A stretch of 64,000 nucleotides of DNA. Origin: Rhodopseudomonas palustris. GTDB taxonomy: Bacteria > Pseudomonadota > Alphaproteobacteria > Rhizobiales > Xanthobacteraceae. The stretch spans positions 4,727,501 to 4,791,500 of the forward strand of contig NZ_CP041387.1 of assembly GCF_007005445.1 (NCBI RefSeq). The letters run 5' to 3'. This document shows, in pieces, positions 9,940 through 19,737 of this stretch (its first letter is position 1; every line of letters begins with the position of its first letter). The position numbers were made by a program, and so were the translations under genes. The notes under the pieces were generated by a model. The model ran no database searches, was not told the origin of the DNA, and saw only the letters and a list, made by a program, of their open reading frames with translations.

Positions 9940-12606
9940 TTACAGCGAGCGCTGGATGGTCTCGACGCGGTAGCACTCGATGATGTCGCCGGCCCGCATG
10001 TCGGTGTAGTTCTCGAACGCCATGCCGCATTCCTGGCCGGCGACGACTTCCTTCACTTCGTCCTTGAACCGCTTCAAGGTCGACAGCTTGCCTTCGTGCA
10101 CCACGACGTTGTCGCGGATCAGGCGGACATTGGCGCCGCGCTCGACGGTGCCGTCGGTGACGCGGCAGCCGGCGACCTTGCCGACCTTGGAGATGTTGAA
10201 GATCTCCAGGATCTGCGCGTTGCCCAGCATGGTTTCGCGCAGGGTCGGCGCGAGCAGGCCGCTCATCGCCTTCTTAATATCATCCACCAGATCGTAGATG
10301 ATGTTGTAGTAGCGGATCTCGATGCCGTTGCGCTTGGCGGCCGCAGCGGCCTCCTTGTTGGCGCGGACCGAGAAGCCGAGGATCACGGCGTTGAAGCCTT
10401 CCGCCAGCGTGACGTCGCTCTCGCTGATGCCGCCGACGCCGGCGTGCAGGATACGCGCGGCGACCTCGTCGGTGCCGAGCTTTTCCAGCGAGCCGAGGAT
10501 CGCTTCCAGCGAGCCCTGCACGTCCGCCTTGACGATCAGCGGGAAGTCCTTGCGGCCCGAAGTCTTGAGCTGGGTCATCATCTGCTCGAGCGAGCCGCGC
10601 ATGCCGGAGGTGGTGGCTGCGGACTTCTCTCGCTTCTGGTGCGCGCGGTAATCGGTGATCTGACGGGCGCGGGCTTCGTTCTCGACCACCGCGAGGCGGT
10701 CGCCGGCCTCGGGCGGGCCATTGAAGCCGAGCACCTCGACCGGCACCGACGGACCGGCTTCCTGCACGGTCTCGCCCTGATCGGAGATCAGCGCGCGGAC
10801 CCGGCCCATCTCGGCGCCGGCCACGATGATGTCGCCGACCCGCAGGGTGCCGCGCTGGACCAGCACGGTGGCGACCGGGCCGCGGCCGCGGTCGAGCTTG
10901 GCTTCGATCACGGTGCCTTCGGCGGGGCGCTGGGTGTTGGTCTTCAGCTCGAGCAGTTCGGCCTGCAGCGCGATCATCTCGAGCAGCTTGTCGAGATTGA
11001 TCTTGTTCTTGGCCGAAACCTCGACGTCGACAACATCGCCGCCCATCGATTCGACCTGGACGTTGTGCTGCAGCAGGTCGGTGCGGACGCGCTCCGGACG
11101 AGCGTCCGGCTTGTCGATCTTGTTGATCGCCACGATGATCGGAACACCGGCCGCCTTGGCGTGATTGATCGCCTCGATGGTCTGCGGCATCACGCCGTCG
11201 TCGGCCGCCACCACCAGGATCACGATGTCGGTGACCTTGGCGCCGCGGGCGCGCATCGCGGTGAACGCGGCGTGGCCGGGGGTGTCGATGAAGGTGATCT
11301 TCTTGCCGCTTTCCGGCGAGGTCACCTGATAGGCGCCGATGTGCTGGGTGATGCCGCCGGCTTCGCCCGACACCACGTTGGCGTGGCGCAGCGCGTCGAG
11401 CAGCGAGGTCTTGCCGTGGTCGACGTGGCCCATCACGGTCACGACCGGCGAGCGCGGCTCGGTGTCGGTCGAATCGTCGACGACGTCGAACAGGCCTTCT
11501 TCCACGTCGGACGCGGCGACGCGCTTGACCGTATGGCCCAGTTCTTCGGCGATGAGCTGCGCGGTATCGGCGTCGATCACGTCGGTGATCTTGTGCATCG
11601 CGCCCTGCTTCATCAGCAGACGGATCACGTCGACCGCGCGCTCGGACATGCGGTTGGCGAGTTCCTGGATGGCGATCACTTCGGGAATGACGACTTCACG
11701 CACCAGTTTTTCTTTCGGCTCGTTCGAGGCGTGTCCCTTCAGCCGCTGGGTCCGGCGACGGAACGAGGCGATCGAACGTTCGCGCACGTCGTCCGCGTTG
11801 AGCGCGGTGACGACGGTGAGGCGGCCGCGCTGCTTCGAGGCGCCCGGCTTGGCGGCGGGCTGCTTCGGCGGCGGCGCCGGACGGGCGGGGCCGCCCGGAC
11901 GACGGATCATCCGCGGCGCTTCGTCGTCGTCGCCGGCTTCGGCGGCGACCGCCGGCGGGCGACCGCCCGGCGTGGCCGGACGCGCGGTGGTGGTGGTTGT
12001 GGTGCGCGCGGTCGTCGTCGCGGGCCGGGCGGGCGAGGCGGCGGTGGCGTCGGCCGGCTTCTTGGCCGGCTCGCTGTCGCCGAACCGCTTCTTGGCCTCG
12101 GTCTCGGCCTTGCGCTTGGCTTCCTCTTCGTGGCGATGGCGCTCTTCCTCGGCCTTGCGGCGGGCCTCGGCGGCCTCGCGCTCGGCGCGGTCGATCTTTT
12201 CCTGCTCGGCGCGGCGCTGCGCCTCGATCTCGGCCTGCTTGCGCTCCTCGATCTCGCGCACGCGGGCGTCGGCCAGCGCGGTGGCGCGAGCGGTGCGCTC
12301 GTCCTCGGTCAGGGTTCGCAGCACCATGCCGCTGCGCGACTGTTGCGGCGCCGGACGCGACTGCTGCTGCCGGCTCGGGGCAGCCGGCGCCGGTGCGGGC
12401 TTCTTCGCCACTTCGGGCGCCGCCGGCGCTGCGGCCGGCTCGTCGCCGCCGATGCGTCGCTTGCCGCGCTTTTCGACCACCACCTGCTTGCTACGGCCGT
12501 GGCTGAAGCTCTGGCGCACGACGCCCTGCTCGACGCGCGGCTTCAGCGTCAAGGTCTTGGTCGGCATCGTCAGAGTCTTGTCGCCAGGAGTTTTCGTATC
12601 AACCAT
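9940..12606 (-). CDS. infB: Translation initiation factor IF-2
   Basis: GTPase that places initiator tRNA in the ribosomal P site, 888 residues. The N-terminal third is low-complexity: Pro/Ala-rich (55-95), a charged Glu/Arg/Lys coiled-coil-like stretch (100-180) and Thr/Pro-rich repeats (185-220). The IF2 N-domain follows near 300-370. The G domain starts with GHVDHGKT (393-400), then DTPGHAAF and NKID. Domains II-IV and the C-terminal initiator-tRNA-binding domain complete it. The start overlaps the end of ylxR by 8 bases, so translation is probably coupled. Confidence 0.97.
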   Translation of the reverse strand: MVDTKTPGDKTLTMPTKTLTLKPRVEQGVVRQSFSHGRSKQVVVEKRGKRRIGGDEPAAAPAAPEVAKKPAPAPAAPSRQQQSRPAPQQSRSGMVLRTLTEDERTARATALADARVREIEERKQAEIEAQRRAEQEKIDRAEREAAEARRKAEEERHRHEEEAKRKAETEAKKRFGDSEPAKKPADATAASPARPATTTARTTTTTTARPATPGGRPPAVAAEAGDDDEAPRMIRRPGGPARPAPPPKQPAAKPGASKQRGRLTVVTALNADDVRERSIASFRRRTQRLKGHASNEPKEKLVREVVIPEVIAIQELANRMSERAVDVIRLLMKQGAMHKITDVIDADTAQLIAEELGHTVKRVAASDVEEGLFDVVDDSTDTEPRSPVVTVMGHVDHGKTSLLDALRHANVVSGEAGGITQHIGAYQVTSPESGKKITFIDTPGHAAFTAMRARGAKVTDIVILVVAADDGVMPQTIEAINHAKAAGVPIIVAINKIDKPDARPERVRTDLLQHNVQVESMGGDVVDVEVSAKNKINLDKLLEMIALQAELLELKTNTQRPAEGTVIEAKLDRGRGPVATVLVQRGTLRVGDIIVAGAEMGRVRALISDQGETVQEAGPSVPVEVLGFNGPPEAGDRLAVVENEARARQITDYRAHQKREKSAATTSGMRGSLEQMMTQLKTSGRKDFPLIVKADVQGSLEAILGSLEKLGTDEVAARILHAGVGGISESDVTLAEGFNAVILGFSVRANKEAAAAAKRNGIEIRYYNIIYDLVDDIKKAMSGLLAPTLRETMLGNAQILEIFNISKVGKVAGCRVTDGTVERGANVRLIRDNVVVHEGKLSTLKRFKDEVKEVVAGQECGMAFENYTDMRAGDIIECYRVETIQRSL

Positions 12607-13390
12607 TCAGTCGTCCCAATCCTTCAACGTCGTGCGCGTTCGCACGAACTTCGTCAGCAGCTCTTTCGTCAGCGGCGTCGTCAGCAACGTCTTTCGGCGT
12701 GTTGATCGGCGTTCCCGCAATAGCCGCAGTGGCATCGCCGTCATCCGCCAGCCGGTATCGGACCAGAATCTGGCAGCGCGACAGGAATGTTTGTCCGGCC
12801 GAGCCCGCAAGCACGGCAGCATGTATCACATTTGACCGCCCCAATGCCAAATCCAATTCTTCGGATGTGAGCGCGGTGAGACGAGGAAAATCGCGGCTTG
12901 CGGCGGTCTCTCCGTCGATTTGCCGACAAAGCCCGTCCAGCTTGCGGATTCCGTCCGCAGCGCCGTCGGCAGCGTGGATCAGGGCGACCGCCTCGCGGTT
13001 CTTCAGCGCGGTCTCGACCTTGCCGAAGCCGCAGACCACCTGGCCGGCCTTGGCGGTGATTGCCAGCGCATCCTGCGCCGACCGCACCAGCAGCCGCTCG
13101 ATGGCGTCGGCGAGATCCGCCGGCGCCTTGACGTCGCGCTTGAATCCTTTGGCGAAGACGCGGCGGCGGACCGCCTGCGTCACCAGCGCGCGCGACGCCG
13201 TCACCCACAGCCCGCGGCCGGGCAGCTTGCGCTTCAGATCGGCCACCACTTCGCCCTGCGGGCCGACCACGAACCGGATCAGTTCTCCGGTCGGCCGGAC
13301 CTGCCGTGTGACCGCGCACATCCGTTCGGTCGCGGGCGTTTTGGCCCGCGGTCCGTCGTCGAGATCTGCAGCGGCAGCGGCAGCGAGCAT
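12599..13390 (-). CDS. ylxR: YlxR family RNA-binding protein with L7Ae-like C-terminus
   Basis: 263-residue protein conserved between nusA and infB. The DUF448/YlxR domain spans about residues 18-95 with [20 protein letters not shown] and the PGRGLWV loop. A second part, about 98-190, looks like the L7Ae-type ribosomal fold ([27 protein letters not shown]). The last 70 residues have no recognised domain. YlxR-type proteins have been linked to RNase P or translation-associated roles; the exact job here is unknown. It overlaps infB by 8 bases and follows nusA after 61 bases. Confidence 0.88.
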   Translation of the reverse strand: MLAAAAAADLDDGPRAKTPATERMCAVTRQVRPTGELIRFVVGPQGEVVADLKRKLPGRGLWVTASRALVTQAVRRRVFAKGFKRDVKAPADLADAIERLLVRSAQDALAITAKAGQVVCGFGKVETALKNREAVALIHAADGAADGIRKLDGLCRQIDGETAASRDFPRLTALTSEELDLALGRSNVIHAAVLAGSAGQTFLSRCQILVRYRLADDGDATAAIAGTPINTPKDVADDAADERAADEVRANAHDVEGLGRLNG

Positions 13391-13451
13391 AAGTGCAGCG
13401 GACCTTTCATCTCACATGCTGCGCGGGTTCGGGTCGCGAGGCATCGGCGGG

Positions 13452-15065
<1,614 letters not shown>

Positions 15066-15067
15066 GG

Positions 15068-15847
15068 TCAGTCTCCCTCAGAGGTGTCGATCTCGCCGCG
15101 CCGCGCTCTGTCGGCGGCGAGGCGGTGTTGCTTGGTGTTCTGCGGTTTCGGCTTGGCCGCGGCCTTGGCGGCCTTGGCGCCGCGCTTGGGTGCCTGGCTC
15201 TTAGTCGGATCGCTGCGCTTGGCGTGCGGCGGCGGCTCCGGTGCCAGCCCGAGGCTCTGCTTCAGGTCGCGCTCGGCCTGTTTGCCGCGGCGCATCGATT
15301 CGGCGACCAACTCGTCGGTCAGCACCAGCCGCGCATCGCCGATGTCGTGCATCGGCAGCAGCACCAGCGGGTCTTCGCCCTTGGGCGCTTCGTCGCGCTG
15401 GATCCGCACCGCGTCACCCTCGACGCCGTCGAGGAGGCCGCGGAAGCGCTTGCGGCCCTGATGCGCCACGGCCATTTCGACCTTGACCAAGTGCCCGGCG
15501 TAGCGGGCGAAATCCGAACGGCGGACCAGTGGCCGGTCGATCCCCGGCGAGGAGATCTCGAGCCGGTAGGCGCGGTCGATCGGGTCGGCGACGTCGAGCA
15601 CCGGCGACAGCGCCCGCGATACCGCTTCGCAATCGTCGATCAACATGGTGCCGTCCGGCCGCTCGGCCATGATCTGCACCGTGCAACCGGCTTCGCCCGA
15701 CACTTTGATCCGAACCAGGCGGTACCCCATTGCCAACAAGACCGGCTCCGCGACAGCGCAGAACCGCGCTGCGACGCCGGGCTCGATCACCAGGCGCGGT
15801 TCGGCCAGCAGATCGGTGTCCGGTGTTACGGCGGTCGGTTCGGTCAT
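15068..15847 (-). CDS. rimP: Ribosome maturation factor RimP
   Basis: Early 30S assembly factor, 259 residues from the ATG (a TTG four codons upstream is possible but lacks a ribosome binding site). The core (about 15-170) shows [15 protein letters not shown], the motif [15 protein letters not shown] and the diagnostic [14 protein letters not shown]. The C-terminal 60 residues are Lys/Ala/Pro-rich and absent from most homologues, like the basic tails on other proteins in this window. First gene of the rimP-pnp operon, with a promoter and leader hairpin upstream. Confidence 0.94.
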   Translation of the reverse strand: MTEPTAVTPDTDLLAEPRLVIEPGVAARFCAVAEPVLLAMGYRLVRIKVSGEAGCTVQIMAERPDGTMLIDDCEAVSRALSPVLDVADPIDRAYRLEISSPGIDRPLVRRSDFARYAGHLVKVEMAVAHQGRKRFRGLLDGVEGDAVRIQRDEAPKGEDPLVLLPMHDIGDARLVLTDELVAESMRRGKQAERDLKQSLGLAPEPPPHAKRSDPTKSQAPKRGAKAAKAAAKPKPQNTKQHRLAADRARRGEIDTSEGD

Positions 15848-15950
15848 ATCCTGGGTCAAAGCGTTCTAAAGTCTCGCCGATTTGCGGTATCTAGGTGGTG
15901 AATGAGGCCGTGCGCCCCACGGCGCTTCGGTCCGAGTCCGACGATCCAGG

Positions 15951-15986
15951 TAATAAAAAAGAGCGGGTCCCGCAGGGCCCACTCTC
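15951..15986 (-). terminator. Terminator-like hairpin in the rimP leader (possible attenuator)
   Basis: On the minus strand AGAGTGGG (15985-15978) pairs with CCCGCTCT (one G-U) across a loop that itself holds CCCTGCGGG, followed by TTTTTTATT. It lies about 30-60 bases after the predicted start site and about 105 bases before the rimP ATG, so it would stop transcription before the operon unless antiterminated. A short palindrome ATACG-GAT-CGTAT (15988-16000) directly precedes it. Confidence 0.65.
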
Positions 15987-16020
15987 GATACGGATCGTAT
16001 GAGAATTTCGAAGTGACGCC

Positions 16021-16049
16021 GATATAGCGCTTTTCGGGCCCAGCGACAA
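16021..16049 (-). promoter_or_regulatory. Predicted sigma-70-type promoter of the rimP operon
   Basis: Minus strand TTGTCG (16049-16044), a 17-base spacer, and TATATC (16026-16021). Both hexamers are close to the housekeeping consensus in an otherwise GC-rich region, and the start site would fall near 16014. No other equally good promoter is seen before rimP. Confidence 0.6.
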
Positions 16050-16183
16050 GAGCCGAGCGGCGCCGGCCGCTCCGCCGGCGAACGTCCGGCCCGCGCAAAT
16101 GCGACGCGGCGGCTCAACCCTTCGTTCACGCCGCGTCTTTAGGTTCCGGCTGTACCGATGCGGCCTGACCGCGAGAACGATGG

Positions 16184-17269
16184 ATGTCTGCCGCGAATTC
16201 TCTCCTTCCCGAACTCGACGACATCGTCAGGCAGGGCGACCCTGTCCGGCGCGCCGATGCCGTGCGCCGCATTTCGGACCTTTACGTGCGCGGAGCCGAC
16301 AGCTTTCGGCCCGATCACGTGGCGCTGTTCGACGGCATCCTGCTGACGCTGGTGCCGGAGATCGACGTCGAGGTCCGCAGCGAGCTGGCGCGGCGGTTCT
16401 CGGAAGTCGGCAACGCGCCGCCGCAACTGATCCGGCAATTGGTGCACGACCAGGACATCGGAATTGCCGGGCCGCTGCTGCGGCGTTCGGCGATGATCGA
16501 CGATTCGACCCTGGTCGAGCTCGCCAAGCAGCGTGGCCAGACCCATCTGCTGGCGATCTCGGAACGTTCCGCCATCGCGCCCCCGGTCACCGATGTGATC
16601 GTCCGGCGCGGCGACCGTGACGTGGTGCGCAAAGTCGCGAGCAATCTCGGCGCCCAGTTCTCCGATACCGGGTTCAACGGCCTGATCCGCCGCGCCGCGC
16701 AGGACGGCGTGCTGGCGATCGCGGTCGGTACCCGGGACGATCTGTCGGCTCCGCGGCTGAAGGATCTCCTCGCGTGCTCGACCGACCTGGTGCGGCGCCG
16801 GCTGTTCGAAAGCGCGCGGCCGAGCGCCCGGATCGCCATCAACCGCGCGATGCGCGAACTCGCCGGCGAATCCCGGCAGCCCTCGGTCCAGCGCGAATTC
16901 GACACGGCGCAGCGTCTGGTGGTCAGCCTGCACAACAAGGGCGAACTGAACGAGGCCACCGTTCTGGGCTTCGCCCGCGAGCATCAGTACGAAGAGACCG
17001 TTGCGGCGCTATCGGCGATGACCGGCACCCGGATCTCGACGCTCGATCAAATGATGTCGGGCGAGCGCCACGATCCGGTGCTGATCCTCGGCAAGGCGCT
17101 CGGGTTCGGCTGGGCGACGGTGCGGGCGTTGATCGGGCTGCGGCTAGGCCCGGACCGCTCGGTGGTCTGCCCCGATGTCGAGGAGGCGCAGCACAATTTC
17201 GAGCGGCTGGCGCCGTCGACGGCGCAGCGAGTGCTCGGCTTCTGGAAAATGCGGCAGGCCGACGCCTGA
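16184..17269 (+). CDS. DUF2336 domain-containing protein
   Basis: 361-residue protein of the alphaproteobacterial DUF2336 family; function unknown. It is almost wholly helical in character, with repeated short helices (ADAVRRISDLY, VRSELARRFSEV, DVVRKVASNLGAQFSDTGFNGLIRRAA) suggesting a HEAT-like solenoid for protein binding. There is no signal peptide or membrane segment, so it is probably cytoplasmic. It is divergent from rimP and 84 bases before the dioxygenase gene. The ATG giving MSAANSLLPELDD was chosen; its ribosome binding site is weak. Confidence 0.8.
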   Translation: MSAANSLLPELDDIVRQGDPVRRADAVRRISDLYVRGADSFRPDHVALFDGILLTLVPEIDVEVRSELARRFSEVGNAPPQLIRQLVHDQDIGIAGPLLRRSAMIDDSTLVELAKQRGQTHLLAISERSAIAPPVTDVIVRRGDRDVVRKVASNLGAQFSDTGFNGLIRRAAQDGVLAIAVGTRDDLSAPRLKDLLACSTDLVRRRLFESARPSARIAINRAMRELAGESRQPSVQREFDTAQRLVVSLHNKGELNEATVLGFAREHQYEETVAALSAMTGTRISTLDQMMSGERHDPVLILGKALGFGWATVRALIGLRLGPDRSVVCPDVEEAQHNFERLAPSTAQRVLGFWKMRQADA

Positions 17270-17353
17270 AGCGGCGCCCGGCTGACAGCGTGGCCGATTT
17301 CCTCCTATGCTGGCCTCAACGGCGCGCCACAGCGCCGGCCAGGGAGGACGATC

Positions 17354-18202
17354 ATGCTCAGCGAGGCTGAAATCACCACGCATGCCCGGCGCATTCGCGA
17401 TGACGGCTACACCGTGATCGAGCGGGCCGCCGATCCCGCATTGGTGGCGGCGCTTATCGAGGCGGTCGAACGGATCGAGCGCGACCACCAGCTCGATTGT
17501 GCAAAGACGTCGTTCGAAGGCTTCAAGACGCTGCGGGTCAACAACCTGCTGACCTACGACGAGGTGTTCTGGCAGGTGCCGCTGCACGGTAGCGTGCTGC
17601 CGATCGTCGAAGCGGTGCTCGACAAGGAGTGCCTGCTGTCGTCGTTCTGCTCGCTGGTGCTCGGGCCCGGCCAGGAGGCGCAGCCGATCCACGAAGATAC
17701 CCAACTCATTCCGCTGCCGCGGCCGCACATTCCGATCACGCTGAACGCGATCTGGGCGCTGTCGGACTTCACCGCAACTAACGGCGCGACGCGGATCATT
17801 CCCGGAAGTCATAAGTACGAGACCTCGCCGGTGTACGGCCAGGACTACGACGCGATCACCGCGACGATGCCGGCGGGCAGCGTGATGCTGTTCGACAGCG
17901 CGCTGTGGCACGGCGGCGGCCCCAATACATCGGAGGCGCGCCGCTTTGCGTTCTCCTGCGCCTATTGCTGGGGGTGGATGCGGCAGCAGGAGAACCTGCA
18001 GCTCGGAATTCCCAGAGAGATCGCGCAGCGCTTCCCGCGGCGGCTGCAGGAGCTGTGCGGTTACAGCGTCTACAAAGGTCAGTTCGGCCACATCGACAAT
18101 CACGATCCGATCGAACTGCTCGGCCGTGAACGCGGCAAGCGGATGGTGTGGGAGGCCACCGACGTCCGCAACGCTCGTCGCGCCGCGCAGACGGCGAACT
18201 AA
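17354..18202 (+). CDS. Phytanoyl-CoA dioxygenase family protein
   Basis: Putative non-haem Fe(II)/2-oxoglutarate oxygenase of 282 residues. Iron ligands are predicted as His113 and Asp115 in PIHEDTQ and His186 in LWHGGGPN; the 2-oxoglutarate-binding arginine is probably Arg196 or Arg197 (EARRFAF). A strong AGGGAGG ribosome binding site precedes the ATG. PhyH-family enzymes hydroxylate diverse lipids and small molecules, so the substrate cannot be assigned. It converges with trmB, only 12 bases apart. Confidence 0.85.
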   Translation: MLSEAEITTHARRIRDDGYTVIERAADPALVAALIEAVERIERDHQLDCAKTSFEGFKTLRVNNLLTYDEVFWQVPLHGSVLPIVEAVLDKECLLSSFCSLVLGPGQEAQPIHEDTQLIPLPRPHIPITLNAIWALSDFTATNGATRIIPGSHKYETSPVYGQDYDAITATMPAGSVMLFDSALWHGGGPNTSEARRFAFSCAYCWGWMRQQENLQLGIPREIAQRFPRRLQELCGYSVYKGQFGHIDNHDPIELLGRERGKRMVWEATDVRNARRAAQTAN

Positions 18203-18214
18203 TCGCCGGCCGGG

Positions 18215-18988
18215 TCAGGCTCGTTCGAAACGCAGATAGTTGGCGCGCCGGCCCTCGCGCTCAGCTTTGCGGCCGTACCGCGTCATCGTGTAGTTCGGCC
18301 ACGGCTTGCGCCAGTCGTCGGCGCGCTCGGCGAGCCAGTCGAAATCGGGTGCGCGTAGCAGATGCGCCAGCGTCCAGGCGTTGTAGCCGTCGATGTCGCT
18401 GACGAAGCGGAATTCGCCGTGCGGCGCCAGCGCGCGCGACATCGCCGTGACGGTGCCGTCCTGTACGAAGCGTCGCTTCCAGTGCCGCCGCTTCGGCCAC
18501 GGATCGGGATGAATCAGATCGATCCGCGCCAGCGAGCCGGCCGGCACCCAGGCCAGCAGCTCGGAGGCGTCCCCGGCGAACAGCCGGATGTTGCGGATGT
18601 TGTCGGCCTCGATCCGCGCCAGGATCTTGGCCATGCCGTTGACGTATGGTTCGGCGCCGATGAACCCGGTGTCCGGATGGGCCAGCGCTTCGGCGATCAG
18701 ATGCTCACCGCCGCCGAAGCCGATCTCGAGGCGAACATGTTCGATCGGCGGATCGAACAGCGCGGTGAGCGGTTCGGGAGCCGGCCCGCCGATCTGCAGC
18801 GCCAGATGCGGCAGCAGATGCTCGATCAGGTCGGCCTGATGGGCGCGCAGCTTGTGGCCCTTGCGGCGGCCGAAGAACGATCCCTGGCCGTGCATCGTGA
18901 CGTCGTGCATCGTGCCATCGTGCATTGTGACGTCGCCGTCGCGATCGTCACTATCTGGTGCCGAGTCCGGCTGATCAATATTGAACAT
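18215..18988 (-). CDS. trmB: tRNA (guanine-N7-)-methyltransferase TrmB
   Basis: Methylates G46 in the variable loop of tRNA using SAM. The SAM-binding motif EIGFGGGEHLIAEA, the conserved GRRKGHKLRAHQ N-terminal block, the catalytic-region DLIHPDPWPKRRHWKRRF and FVSDIDGYNAWTL are all present. The start is uncertain: MFNIDQP is used (257 residues), but ATGs lie upstream (19030) and within a tandem repeat coding MHDGTMHDVTMHG, the last (18895) directly before the conserved core. None has a strong ribosome binding site. It is the last gene of the block read from the nfu side. Confidence 0.92.
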   Translation of the reverse strand: MFNIDQPDSAPDSDDRDGDVTMHDGTMHDVTMHGQGSFFGRRKGHKLRAHQADLIEHLLPHLALQIGGPAPEPLTALFDPPIEHVRLEIGFGGGEHLIAEALAHPDTGFIGAEPYVNGMAKILARIEADNIRNIRLFAGDASELLAWVPAGSLARIDLIHPDPWPKRRHWKRRFVQDGTVTAMSRALAPHGEFRFVSDIDGYNAWTLAHLLRAPDFDWLAERADDWRKPWPNYTMTRYGRKAEREGRRANYLRFERA

Positions 18989-19117
18989 CAAGCGACCGTG
19001 CTCGCACTTCTGCAGCAGGCCGCCCTGCATGCAGGGCCGCCGTCTTGTTCGACCGTGAACGAAAAACCGGCCCCGCTTATATCATGGCGGAGGCCGGCGC
19101 GATGGAAGGTCGGTCGA

Positions 19118-19537
19118 TCAGTTGGTCTCGTCCGCTTCGCGCGCGGCGATCCGTTCGACGAGATCGACGATGCTGCGACGAAGCTTGGCATCGGTGATCT
19201 TGGTAAAGGCGCGGGTCAGCGCCAGACCTTCGGAAGTCGCGAGAAAATCGGACACGTATGAAGGCGACGGCGCCTCACTGAAGCCGCTACCGTTGGCGAG
19301 GCCGCCGCTCGGGCCGCCTTCGAACAAGAAGGATACCGGGACCTGCAGGACTTCAGCGATCTGCTGAATGCGGCTGGCGCCGACGCGGTTGGTCCCCTTC
19401 TCGTACTTTTGCACTTGCTGAAAAGTCAGACCCAGCGCTTCGCCGAGCTTCTCCTGACTCATGCCCAGCATGATGCGTCGCATGCGCACACGGCTGCCGA
19501 CGTATTTGTCAACAGGATTGGGCGCTTTAGTCGACAT
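19118..19537 (-). CDS. XRE-family regulator (PraR/PhrR-like)
   Basis: 139-residue DNA-binding protein with a Cro/CI-type HTH at about residues 15-70 (RRIMLGMSQEKLGEALGLTFQQVQKYEKGTNRV). The C-terminal helical part probably dimerises. It closely resembles the conserved Rhizobiales regulator found between lnt and metK, called PhrR or PraR, the latter a repressor of quorum sensing and biofilm genes in Rhizobium leguminosarum; the equivalence is inferred. GAGGAG precedes the ATG. Several palindromic TACGC half-sites lie just upstream. Confidence 0.85.
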   Translation of the reverse strand: MSTKAPNPVDKYVGSRVRMRRIMLGMSQEKLGEALGLTFQQVQKYEKGTNRVGASRIQQIAEVLQVPVSFLFEGGPSGGLANGSGFSEAPSPSYVSDFLATSEGLALTRAFTKITDAKLRRSIVDLVERIAAREADETN

Positions 19538-19559
19538 CTCACTTACTCCTCAGGCACGT

Positions 19560-19662
19560 GCATACGCCAACAGTTAGCGTATGCGGGTTGGAATACGCCT
19601 CAAATATTGGAGTCGTCAAATGTCTTTGGAATCCGACGGGGATTCGGCGTTAATTTACGCCG
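19560..19662. promoter_or_regulatory. Cluster of palindromic operator-like sites upstream of the XRE gene
   Basis: GCATACGC-N9-GCGTATGC (19560-19584) is a perfect 8-base inverted repeat. CGGCGT-TAATTT-ACGCCG (19645-19662) is a second palindrome, and a single half-site AATACGCC lies between. The shared half-site is (T)ACGC. The location just before the XRE start suggests autoregulation. Confidence 0.5.
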
Positions 19663-19737
19663 AGGACAATTCGCGGCCTACAAGAGTGCGAATTTTCTCG
19701 AACTTAATCTCTGGTTGCGTCAACGGGCTGCGTATTA

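Larger units (their letters stand above)
15848..16183. other. Gap between rimP and the DUF2336 gene
   Basis: This 336-base divergent spacer contains the promoter and terminator-like hairpin described separately. Two short reverse open frames across it are not supported by similarity or ribosome binding sites. Confidence 0.5.

Noticed and set aside
11997..12060. Thr/Arg/Pro low-complexity stretch as possible repeat array
   Set aside because: It is the variable linker of IF-2, coding in frame; not a CRISPR or satellite.
10096..12705. Forward open frame of 869 codons
   Set aside because: Antisense of infB, whose G-domain motifs are unambiguous on the other strand.
15856..16129. Two short reverse open frames before rimP
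   Set aside because: They cover a predicted promoter and terminator hairpin; no ribosome binding site.
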